DNA from: a virus
Length of the DNA: 37,945 nucleotides
Strand: one strand, 5' to 3'
IMG/VR virus record: IMGVR_UViG_3300033150_000421
Location: 1 to 37,945 of that record
The notes below the pieces were generated by a model. That model made no database searches. It saw only the letters and a program-made list of their open reading frames with translations, and was not told the DNA's origin. Shown here in pieces: positions 5,384-10,647 of the stretch; position 1 is the first letter of the stretch; each line of letters begins with the position of its first letter. Position numbers and translations under genes: made by a program.

Positions 5384-5580
5384 TTTTTCTTTCTTCTTGC
5401 TGTTATACCTGCGTTTAAGTATTTCCTGTATATTCTGGCTATGAATACTCTCAAACTATAAAGGTTGCGGAAAGGAATGGTTATATATTCCCAACCACCT
5501 TTTCCGTCGAATGTATCAATTCTTAATTCTTTTGTTTCTTCCTTCCATGTAAAGGAAATGTTTTTTAATTCAGTTTTCAT
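5380..5580 (-). CDS. 66-residue hypothetical protein
   Basis: Begins MKTELKNISFTWKEETKELR. The middle is GGWEYITIPFRNLYSLRVFI, the end is basic (ITARRKKK). Probably beta strands followed by one helix. Not recognised. Both ends overlap neighbours by four bases, directly downstream of the RecB-like nuclease gene, so a shared role in DNA processing is possible but unproven. Confidence 0.6.
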   Translation of the reverse strand: MKTELKNISFTWKEETKELRIDTFDGKGGWEYITIPFRNLYSLRVFIARIYRKYLNAGITARRKKK

Positions 5581-6317
5581 AATTTTATTCTATCTGGATA
5601 AACTAAGTTCTTTGGTTTTGGATTAGGATTTTCTTCTTTCCAAATAGCGTGTGCGTGTTCGAACAATTTATACATATGGTTTATGTCTTCTACCTCATCT
5701 AACTTCCAACCTTCTCCCTGAATCTTCTTTCCTGATTTATCAGCACCCCTTGTTGAGGCTCTCAAATGTAAAAGTCCAGCTCTTTCAATTTTCTCATCCA
5801 TTTTTGAGTTCCAAAGTTTTACATAAGCGGCAACCTGAATCTTATTTGTCTTGTGGATTGCATTCCCAGACTTCCAATCTATATACCAAATCTTTCCCTT
5901 CATTTTACAAATTAAGTCTAAAGTTCCCCCAAAACCTAGTTCTGGAGAAACTAAGCTAACTTCAATTCCAAGAGGTTCTGGCTTATAAGTCTTGTAGAAG
6001 TCAAAGAATCTAATCATCATCATCCATTCATCTAAGGTAAAGTTTTCTTTTTTATCTTCAGTCCATTTAATTTCCTCTCCATTTAGGAATCTTTCTATTC
6101 CATCGTGAATTTTAGAACCCTTTTCCTGTGCCCTCTTTAAGACTATATCTGCATTACTTCCAACATCTTTAAGCCATTGCATAAAGCCATATCCTTTGGG
6201 ATATACATTTAGTATGTTTGTTACTGCTGGCTGGTAGGTTTCAGTTTTTTCGTCAAAGTAGAAACGTTCATCGAGGAATGTTATTTGTTGTAAGTCTTCT
6301 TTATGTATTACTTTCAT
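5577..6317 (-). CDS. RecB/Cas4-like PD-(D/E)XK exonuclease
   Basis: 246 residues. The motif order of the RecB-family nuclease domain is visible: GSKIHDGIE with His71, GFGGTLDLI with Asp134, WYIDWKSG with Asp147-x-Lys149, and KIQVAAYVKLW with Gln161 and Tyr165. These enzymes degrade DNA ends or process recombination intermediates. No four-cysteine Fe-S cluster, as in Cas4, is seen. It may act with host recombination functions or degrade host DNA. It starts at 6317 in the context AACCAAAATGAAA, overlapping the upstream stop. Confidence 0.85.
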   Translation of the reverse strand: MKVIHKEDLQQITFLDERFYFDEKTETYQPAVTNILNVYPKGYGFMQWLKDVGSNADIVLKRAQEKGSKIHDGIERFLNGEEIKWTEDKKENFTLDEWMMMIRFFDFYKTYKPEPLGIEVSLVSPELGFGGTLDLICKMKGKIWYIDWKSGNAIHKTNKIQVAAYVKLWNSKMDEKIERAGLLHLRASTRGADKSGKKIQGEGWKLDEVEDINHMYKLFEHAHAIWKEENPNPKPKNLVYPDRIKL

Positions 6318-6517
6318 TTTGGTTGTTTCTTATATAACCCCATACTTGCAATTGTATGAGCAAGCCTATTTATTATTTCTTCTCTTTGTCTAGCTAGTTC
6401 ATCTGCTAGGAATTGTTTAACTTCATCCTTATGATATGGTCCACTAAAACCCAATACTTGTCGTTTACTAAACTTTTTATTAAATCTCTTTTCTACTGAT
6501 TTAGGTAGTTTGTTCAT
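6314..6517 (-). CDS. 67-residue hypothetical protein, ELAR motif
   Basis: Begins MNKLPKSVEKRFNKKF and contains KQFLADELARQREEIINRL. The motif resembles KQYLANELARERKRI in 2948-3280, and both have VEKRF near the N-terminus, so the two genes probably derive from one ancestor. Helical and charged; function unknown. The ATG is in the context AACTAACATGAAC, with the upstream stop TAA inside it. Confidence 0.65.
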   Translation of the reverse strand: MNKLPKSVEKRFNKKFSKRQVLGFSGPYHKDEVKQFLADELARQREEIINRLAHTIASMGLYKKQPK

Positions 6518-6518
6518 G

Positions 6519-6674
6519 TTAGTTCTTACATATTTTGTTTAATTCTTTTTCTAACCTTTTAACTAATTCCTTTAATTCTTTTGTGTCGTTCACATCCAAA
6601 AATATCTTGTTTGTTTTTCCTTTTAATTCACCTATTAAATAGGCTAAATGCGTTAAGTTCCATTTATCTACCAT
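6519..6674 (-). CDS. 51-residue hypothetical protein
   Basis: Start chosen at the ATG 6672-6674, which overlaps the stop TAG of the upstream zinc-ribbon gene; a longer in-frame start at 6713 would lie inside that gene. Sequence MVDKWNLTHLAYLIGELKGK, then DVNDTKELKELVKRLEKELN. It is amphipathic and probably helical with a coiled-coil end. Not recognised. Confidence 0.55.
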   Translation of the reverse strand: MVDKWNLTHLAYLIGELKGKTNKIFLDVNDTKELKELVKRLEKELNKICKN

Positions 6675-6850
6675 ACTGGCATTGTCCTTTCTAGAGTGGC
6701 TGTATATCCACAACCCTTACAATAAAGTGTTCCATCGGTGTCTTCAATTAGTGGAGTTGCACAAACCGGGCAAATTCCCCTGTCTGCAATTTCTAACATT
6801 ACTTCTTGACGTATTTTTTCTTTTAATTCGTCAGGTGTTTTATTTATCAT
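6668..6850 (-). CDS. Zinc-ribbon protein, first gene of a leaderless transcript
   Basis: 60 residues: a helical N-terminus (TPDELKEKIRQEVMLEI) followed by a classical zinc ribbon CPVCATPLIEDTDG and CKGCGYTA. Ribbons of this type occur in small transcription or DNA-binding factors. The ATG lies seven bases after the -10 element of a strong promoter (6858-6886), so it would be at or next to the transcription start, without room for a Shine-Dalgarno. Confidence 0.7.
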   Translation of the reverse strand: MINKTPDELKEKIRQEVMLEIADRGICPVCATPLIEDTDGTLYCKGCGYTATLERTMPVW

Positions 6851-6857
6851 TAGTTAA

Positions 6858-6886
6858 ATAATATACCTTTTGCAACCGCCTGTCAA
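6858..6886 (-). promoter_or_regulatory. Strong sigma70 promoter, early operon
   Basis: -35 TTGACA at 6881-6886, 17-base spacer, -10 TATTAT at 6858-6863. Seven bases separate the -10 from the ATG at 6850. The -35 overlaps the stop codon of the upstream gene. It should drive the genes from 6850 towards 673. Confidence 0.85.
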
Positions 6887-7041
6887 GACTCAAAATTTTC
6901 CGTATTTTCGGCATTTCTTTTTTTCGCTAATCTTGCTTTAACACTTAATTGCTGAAGTTTTTTGTAGTAATCTATACCGTATTTTTGAAGTGTCTTTTTT
7001 CCACCTTTCTTGCCGAGTGCAACTGCGTTTGGATCTTTCAT
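6883..7041 (-). CDS. Small KGG-type basic protein
   Basis: 52 residues: MKDPNAVALGKKGGKKTLQK, then YGIDYYKKLQQLSVKARLAK and a polar end. The ALGKKGGKKT-x-KYG pattern is that of small KGG/Gly-Lys-rich proteins found in bacteria and phages, with unknown molecular function; DNA binding is often suspected. Its ATG is eight bases after a perfect TATAAT (7050-7055), so the mRNA is leaderless or nearly so. Its stop codon overlaps the -35 of the next promoter. Confidence 0.75.
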   Translation of the reverse strand: MKDPNAVALGKKGGKKTLQKYGIDYYKKLQQLSVKARLAKKRNAENTENFES

Positions 7042-7049
7042 ACAACTGA

Positions 7050-7078
7050 ATTATAGCGAGTGTTTGCTAAATTTGCAA
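7050..7078 (-). promoter_or_regulatory. Sigma70 promoter for the KGG-type gene
   Basis: -35 TTGCAA at 7073-7078, 17-base spacer, -10 TATAAT at 7050-7055, and the ATG eight bases further at 7041. A second near-leaderless arrangement just upstream of the one at 6858-6886. Confidence 0.8.
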
Positions 7079-7109
7079 GTGCTTGGTATAATTATTTGAG
7101 GTTGCCTCC

Positions 7110-7153
7110 GGCGTCTGGAAGTCAATGCCAAGTTGAACTTTAATCCGGACGCC
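7110..7153 (-). terminator. Strong hairpin between genes, possible terminator
   Basis: Arms ggcgtctgg (7110-7118) and ccggacgcc (7145-7153) form nine pairs with one G-U. An inner palindrome aagttgaactt lies at 7130-7140. It starts just after the stop of the gene at 7157. No U-tract follows, so termination is not certain. The structure insulates the promoter at 7050-7078 from upstream transcription or is an RNA processing site. Confidence 0.5.
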
Positions 7154-7156
7154 TTG

Positions 7157-7339
7157 TTATTTTACTTCTTTTACACCGAATAGTTTTTTTGCTTGTTCGA
7201 CAATATCGTTTTCTTTTAACCATTCATTGTATCTTTTAAGAACCTTAATTATTTTTTGTTTGTCGCCGGATTTAATTGTTTCTATTACAAACTTTTTAAT
7301 TTCAGAGTGTGTCTTTAGTTTCATGGTATTTTTTTCCAT
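7157..7339 (-). CDS. 60-residue Lys-rich hypothetical protein
   Basis: MEKNTMKLKTHSEIKKFVIE, then TIKSGDKQKIIKVLKRYNEW and LKENDIVEQAKKLFGVKEVK. Helical and basic. The start is chosen because GGGGAAGT lies a few bases upstream; an in-frame ATG at 7357 has no ribosome site. Not recognised. It is isolated between the GC-rich noncoding stretch 7361-7530 and the hairpin at 7110-7153. Confidence 0.55.
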   Translation of the reverse strand: MEKNTMKLKTHSEIKKFVIETIKSGDKQKIIKVLKRYNEWLKENDIVEQAKKLFGVKEVK

Positions 7340-7360
7340 ACTTCCCCATTCCCCCATCTT

Positions 7361-7530
7361 GCTTTAGTGGCTATCTGTTCTTATAAGGTTTCTCCTAAGC
7401 GGTGAACCGCTTGAGGTAAACTTATTCGTTATCTTAATCTAATCCGATTTTTTCGCACCTATCGCTTGGGAGTGGCTAGTCTTTTTTCTTCGGAAACTCT
7501 TGCGAGCAAAAGCGGCCGCCACCGGGTCTC
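7361..7530 (-). other. Noncoding stretch with GC-rich, self-complementary segments
   Basis: About 170 bases with no plausible gene on either strand. They include a GC-rich patch (gcggccgccaccgggtctcc in the forward strand, 7512-7531) unlike the surrounding AT-rich DNA. There is a perfect hairpin AAGCGGT-GA-ACCGCTT near 7396-7411, a near-palindrome ctcttgcgagcaaaag at 7497-7512, and complementary GTGGC / GCCAC segments. No tRNA pattern is found. It may be a small RNA, an origin-like region or a regulatory site. Confidence 0.4.
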
Positions 7531-7872
7531 CTATACAAAACTCAACTGCTGTGTGTCTTTCCGCACCTGTTGTGTAAGATCAGTCATAGTAAATTCTTCT
7601 AGAGGAATAATATTTGGAAGTTTGCCGTAAGGCATCATGTATTTTAATCCATATTTGAAAGCCATGGTTCTATTTATACTATACATTTTTCCTTTTATCA
7701 AGAAGTTAAAAATCTTCTTATTTCCTTTTATCAAGAAGTTAAAAATCTTCTTATTTCTTGCTCTGAAATCAGCTAATCTTACACCTATTGCAAGTCTTGA
7801 TTTATATGGCCATTTTGGAAACAAAGCAGGACTAGCGTAAAAGAATTTATCTCGTTTCATGTAGTTTTTCAT
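7531..7872 (-). CDS. Basic hypothetical protein with an internal 11-residue duplication
   Basis: 113 residues from the ATG at 7870-7872, which overlaps the upstream stop (CTATGA). Basic and aromatic: MKNYMKRDKFFYASPALFPK at the start. Residues NKKIFNFLIKG occur twice in tandem near the middle because of a 33-base duplication at 7691-7756. Not recognised. It follows the HTH-type gene and precedes a noncoding region, so it may belong to the first early transcript from 8677-8705. Confidence 0.6.
   Translation of the reverse strand: MKNYMKRDKFFYASPALFPKWPYKSRLAIGVRLADFRARNKKIFNFLIKGNKKIFNFLIKGKMYSINRTMAFKYGLKYMMPYGKLPNIIPLEEFTMTDLTQQVRKDTQQLSFV
7691..7756. repeat. Two tandem 33-bp direct repeats, each with an internal palindrome
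   Basis: Copies at 7691-7723 and 7724-7756 are identical. Each contains aagaag-ttaaaaat-cttctt, a six-base inverted repeat. The unit length is a multiple of three, so the reading frame of the host gene is preserved. Perfect identity suggests a recent duplication. Confidence 0.9.
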
Positions 7873-8330
7873 AGCTCTATTTGATAGCCGCACTTTGGGC
7901 AAGTAATGTATTTTCTTTCAACCTTTAATCTGACCGGATCTTTAATTTTTTGCTTCAGGTCTGATCGTGATAGCTCTTTTGCATCGTGTAATAGATTCTC
8001 CATATTATCTTTATTAACGTGTGGAGTTACAACAGCTAGTTTAGTCCACTCTATTTCAGAAAGTCGCTCCGGAGCGACATTGTTCTCTAATACAAACTTC
8101 TTATAAATCTGAATCAATCTATAAACAGATGACCTACTAAATGCCAATTCCGGTTGTGCTATATAACTCTCAAATGTATCGTATCCTAAAACTTTATAAT
8201 ACTTATTATCTTTAATAGATTTTAATTTCTCGGCAATCATTAAAAAGTTAGAGTTAACAACACGCTTAATCTCTTTTAATTGAACATCAACCTTATAGGC
8301 AATATTAACTTTTGTTAGATTTTGTTCCAT
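7869..8330 (-). CDS. HTH-type regulatory protein with C-terminal zinc knuckle (DUF3102-like)
   Basis: 153 residues. The central part YKVLGYDTFESYIAQPEL, then FSRSSVYRLIQIYKKF, has the look of the ParB/DUF3102-type HTH proteins found in phages and integrative elements. A helical segment follows (WTKLAVVTPHVN, then DAKELSRSDLKQKI). The C-terminus CPKCGYQIEL is half of a zinc knuckle, possibly completed by dimerisation. It may bind DNA as a regulator. The start has the Shine-Dalgarno GGGGGAGAG, and the gene overlaps the upstream nuclease gene by 16 bases. Confidence 0.65.
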   Translation of the reverse strand: MEQNLTKVNIAYKVDVQLKEIKRVVNSNFLMIAEKLKSIKDNKYYKVLGYDTFESYIAQPELAFSRSSVYRLIQIYKKFVLENNVAPERLSEIEWTKLAVVTPHVNKDNMENLLHDAKELSRSDLKQKIKDPVRLKVERKYITCPKCGYQIEL

Positions 8331-8659
8331 ATCTCTCCCCCATACGTCATATCTCTTTTTAATCTATCCTTTTTCTTTCTGTTTTTCCACCATTTTGTAT
8401 CCATAAGTGGAGACCAAACTTGATATGGGATATTATTATCTCTACAAAAATCCTTAAACAATACTTGTTCTTTTCTTAATTTATCGTTCCAATCATCTCT
8501 TTTTACCTCAACAAAACCAACAACCTTTCCTTTTTTTATAATCATAAAATCGGGGAGTCCTTTTTTGGTTACTTGAAGATGGGGCTTGTTTTTACTAATA
8601 AAGTTTCTAAAAGAATTTTCCGCTTTTATTCCCTTGGGGTTTTGTGTTATACTTTTCAT
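8315..8659 (-). CDS. VRR-NUC-like PD-(D/E)XK nuclease
   Basis: 114 residues. Motif order: an N-terminal helix with Glu14 (KGIKAENSF), KKGLPDFMII with Asp37, and VGFVEVKRDDW with Glu51-x-Lys53, then RKEQVLFKDFCRDNNIPYQVW. This matches VRR-NUC domains, structure-specific nucleases frequent in phages. It is the first gene after the promoter at 8677-8705 and starts in the context AACTAACATGAAA. A role in recombination or host-DNA breakdown is plausible. Confidence 0.8.
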   Translation of the reverse strand: MKSITQNPKGIKAENSFRNFISKNKPHLQVTKKGLPDFMIIKKGKVVGFVEVKRDDWNDKLRKEQVLFKDFCRDNNIPYQVWSPLMDTKWWKNRKKKDRLKRDMTYGGEIWNKI

Positions 8660-8676
8660 GTTAGTTAACCTAACCT

Positions 8677-8705
8677 AATATATATCCTCTTGGCACTCGT
8701 GTCAA
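8677..8705 (-). promoter_or_regulatory. Sigma70 promoter with palindromic operator-like sequence
   Basis: -35 TTGACA at 8700-8705, 17-base spacer, -10 TATATT at 8677-8682. The -35 and spacer form a near-perfect palindrome TTGACACGAGTGCCAA. A second inverted repeat, CTAATATATCC / GGATATATATTAG, surrounds it. This is how a repressor-controlled early promoter looks. Transcription would start about ten bases before the ATG at 8659. Confidence 0.85.
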
Positions 8706-8718
8706 GGGGATATATTAG

Positions 8719-9015
8719 TTAAGTGGAACTTTTGTCCCTCTTATAGTATTTAACATTGGAACTTTTGTTCCGAAGTTGTCTATTTTTTTCCATTTCCTCA
8801 ATTCTTCTATGTAACTCTTTATGAACTTCTTTCTTGAGAGGATACAAATTACCTTTCCCGTCTATATCATACCAATCAAAATTTCCGTTTTTCTTGTCCG
8901 CTCTTTGAACAATATGATGTATATTATATTTAGTTCCCCTGTCTTTTTTGGGTATTCCGTATATTTCATACACCCTTTCTCTGTTTCGTTTGTAGCGTTC
9001 TCTTTCTTTACTCAC
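8719..9015 (-). CDS. HNH-type endonuclease
   Basis: 98 residues, GTG start at 9013-9015. After a basic N-terminus (SKERERYKRNRERVYEIYG) comes YNIHHIV near residues 30-36, then GNLYPLKKEVHKELHRRI. This is the His-His ... Asn ... His arrangement of HNH/ICEA-type nucleases, although the cysteine knuckles of many HNH proteins are missing. HNH proteins next to phage genes often nick DNA for packaging or host degradation. The C-terminus is basic. Confidence 0.65.
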   Translation of the reverse strand: MSKERERYKRNRERVYEIYGIPKKDRGTKYNIHHIVQRADKKNGNFDWYDIDGKGNLYPLKKEVHKELHRRIEEMEKNRQLRNKSSNVKYYKRDKSST

Positions 9016-9022
9016 TGAACTT

Positions 9023-10000
9023 CTACTTAATGTTTAAAAGGTCTTCTGCATCATCAATGTTGTCAATTATTTGTATTCGTTTAGTTGATGTGTTTAACAA
9101 AGCTATTGGATAGTAATCTCTAACACCCCCAAGAAAACCCTGTTTTTTACTCCATGAACTACCTAAATTTTTAGTTTGAACAGTCCCCACCTGGATTAAA
9201 GCCACCTCGTGTCCGTTGCGATATGCCTTTTCCATAGCACCTTTGTGTATATGCCCAGCAACAACTATATCTGCATCTTTATGTAATTCTAATGCTCTCT
9301 TGTGTGCGTGTGTTAGATTAAACGAAGATTTGAATCTTGCTATACTATGGAATGGCATTATTTTATATTCGATTCCATTAACATTTAATTTAATTATCCC
9401 CCCTTGAGTAATCAGAGGTATATTAAGTTCTCTTATTAGAAACTCATAAACATCTATACCAGCGGTTTGATACACCCAATCTACATGGCTAGGGTCATTT
9501 GTAACAGCAAGAATTTCATCTTGGTATTCTGTGAAGAACTTTTTAAGGGCTACTAATTGTGTTTGTGGTGTAACAACATCTGTCATCAATCCTTCCGTAT
9601 GCCTTCCTTTGGGAACGAAGAAATCACCCAAATCTCCTATTGCTAATGCACGCAAGTTATCATTTCTATAAAAACTAGCAAGTAATTCTTCCAGAGCGTC
9701 ATAATCAACAGCATTTGAGCCTATATGAAAATCTCCTATCGGTCTAACCCCAAACCATTTATAAGGAGTATCTATGTTAATTTCTAATTCATCTTTCCAT
9801 AGACTTTCTGTTCTTGCAAATTCTGACATCTCTTTCATTTTTCCTAGATATTCGGAGAATGTGGTGATACCAAATTTATGTTTGGGTTTGGATATTGTGG
9901 TTTCCGCTGGACTTCTAACCTCCCTTTCTTCACCTTTTGAATTTATAACTAATCTTTCTCGCATCTTTTTAATTGTTTTTTCATCGTATATCTGATACAC
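9023..10000 (-). CDS. Metallophosphoesterase
   Basis: 325 residues, GTG start. Calcineurin-like phosphoesterase signature in order: IGDFHIG (Asp90, His92), AIGDLGDF (Asp123, Asp126), a degenerate GNHD block read as TNDPSHVDW (near 167-175), FHSIARF (His218) and VVAGHIHKG (His250, His252). About 80 N-terminal residues precede the catalytic domain. Such enzymes hydrolyse phosphodiesters (nucleotides, cyclic nucleotides or DNA). In phages lacking replication genes the role may be DNA repair or anti-signalling, but the substrate is unknown. No Shine-Dalgarno; a structured leader lies at 10012-10061. Confidence 0.8.
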   Translation of the reverse strand: MYQIYDEKTIKKMRERLVINSKGEEREVRSPAETTISKPKHKFGITTFSEYLGKMKEMSEFARTESLWKDELEINIDTPYKWFGVRPIGDFHIGSNAVDYDALEELLASFYRNDNLRALAIGDLGDFFVPKGRHTEGLMTDVVTPQTQLVALKKFFTEYQDEILAVTNDPSHVDWVYQTAGIDVYEFLIRELNIPLITQGGIIKLNVNGIEYKIMPFHSIARFKSSFNLTHAHKRALELHKDADIVVAGHIHKGAMEKAYRNGHEVALIQVGTVQTKNLGSSWSKKQGFLGGVRDYYPIALLNTSTKRIQIIDNIDDAEDLLNIK

Positions 10001-10011
10001 GGCAGTTTTGT

Positions 10012-10061
10012 GGAGAGTTTTTACTTCGTTCCTTTCGGAAAACCCCTTTTATTTACTCTCC
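10012..10061 (-). promoter_or_regulatory. Structured leader of the metallophosphoesterase gene
   Basis: Perfect seven-base outer arms GGAGAGT / ACTCTCC (10055-10061 and 10012-10018) enclose an inner hairpin TTCC-GAAA-GGAA with a GNRA-type tetraloop. The structure ends 11 bases before the GTG at 10000. A translational control or protein-binding role is inferred from position. Confidence 0.6.
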
Positions 10062-10083
10062 AAACCTAGCCTGTGCTTGAGCA

Positions 10084-10305
10084 TTAGTCCTTAAGGGATT
10101 CTAGGCTTTTTCTTAATGCTTTAAGTGATTTCCTATCTTCTGCATCTATCTTTTCTTCTAAAATCTCAAACATATCATCTATTAGTTGATGCTTTAAGGT
10201 GTCCATATTTCTTCCCTCATTTTCCAATCGTTCACATTGTCTATAAGCATCAATAGATTCTCTTAACTTAATATCAAAAGGATTTTCTCTTTGTTCTTCC
10301 ACCAT
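10084..10305 (-). CDS. 73-residue acidic helical protein
   Basis: MVEEQRENPFDIKLRESIDA, then YRQCERLENEGRNMDTLKHQ and a helical end LKALRKSLESLKD. Charged and probably a helical hairpin or coiled coil. Not recognised. The start overlaps the stop of the upstream membrane protein gene (TAATG), so it is the last gene of the lysis row or the first of the early block. Confidence 0.6.
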   Translation of the reverse strand: MVEEQRENPFDIKLRESIDAYRQCERLENEGRNMDTLKHQLIDDMFEILEEKIDAEDRKSLKALRKSLESLKD

Positions 10306-10445
10306 TATTTTATGTTCTTCTTTCGTTTAACAATTTTATCCTTTTTACGTTTTAATTTCCACTCCAAATAATCTTCACTTATTATTAAATTTACCCACAC
10401 TAATAATAGGGCTATTAAACTTAGTATTCCGAGCAGTAATTTCAT
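10305..10445 (-). CDS. 46-residue single-TM protein with basic tail
   Basis: MKLLLGILSLIALLLVWVNL forms one N-terminal membrane segment (about 2-22). It is followed by SEDYLEWKLKRKKDKIVKRK, a strongly basic cytoplasmic or periplasmic tail. A strong Shine-Dalgarno GGAGGTGAG precedes the ATG. Its position directly after the holin-like gene suggests a lysis accessory, for instance a spanin-like or holin-regulating protein. There is no lipobox, so it is not an o-spanin. Confidence 0.65.
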   Translation of the reverse strand: MKLLLGILSLIALLLVWVNLIISEDYLEWKLKRKKDKIVKRKKNIK

Positions 10446-10457
10446 ATCTCACCTCCT

Positions 10458-10640
10458 TTATCCTAGTTTTTTGAAAAAGTCAGCTAAAGCACCCCAGAAC
10501 ATAACTACTAATACTGGCCATGCTTGTTCAAATTTTCCACCCTGTGCTAATACACCAAAAAATGCTGCAAGAATAGGAGCTGAAAATTTCAATAAGTTAA
10601 CTCCCCACTTTTTAAGTGCTACCTTTTTTGCTTTGGTCAT
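10458..10640 (-). CDS. Holin-like two-TM protein
   Basis: 60 residues with a basic start (MTKAKKVALKKWG) and two hydrophobic stretches, about 14-32 (LLKFSAPILAAFFGVLA) and 41-55 (PVLVVMFWGALADFF). This is the size and topology of class II holins, which make the membrane lesion that ends infection. The Shine-Dalgarno AAGGAGGTGA overlaps the stop of the peptidase gene upstream, so it would be co-expressed with it. Confidence 0.65.
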   Translation of the reverse strand: MTKAKKVALKKWGVNLLKFSAPILAAFFGVLAQGGKFEQAWPVLVVMFWGALADFFKKLG

Positions 10641-10647
10641 GTATAAT

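Noticed and set aside
7361-7530. Cloning-vector contamination suggested by gcggccgccaccgggtctcc
   Set aside because: No longer vector or polylinker sequence follows, and the flanks are ordinary phage DNA. Natural GC-rich structure is more likely.
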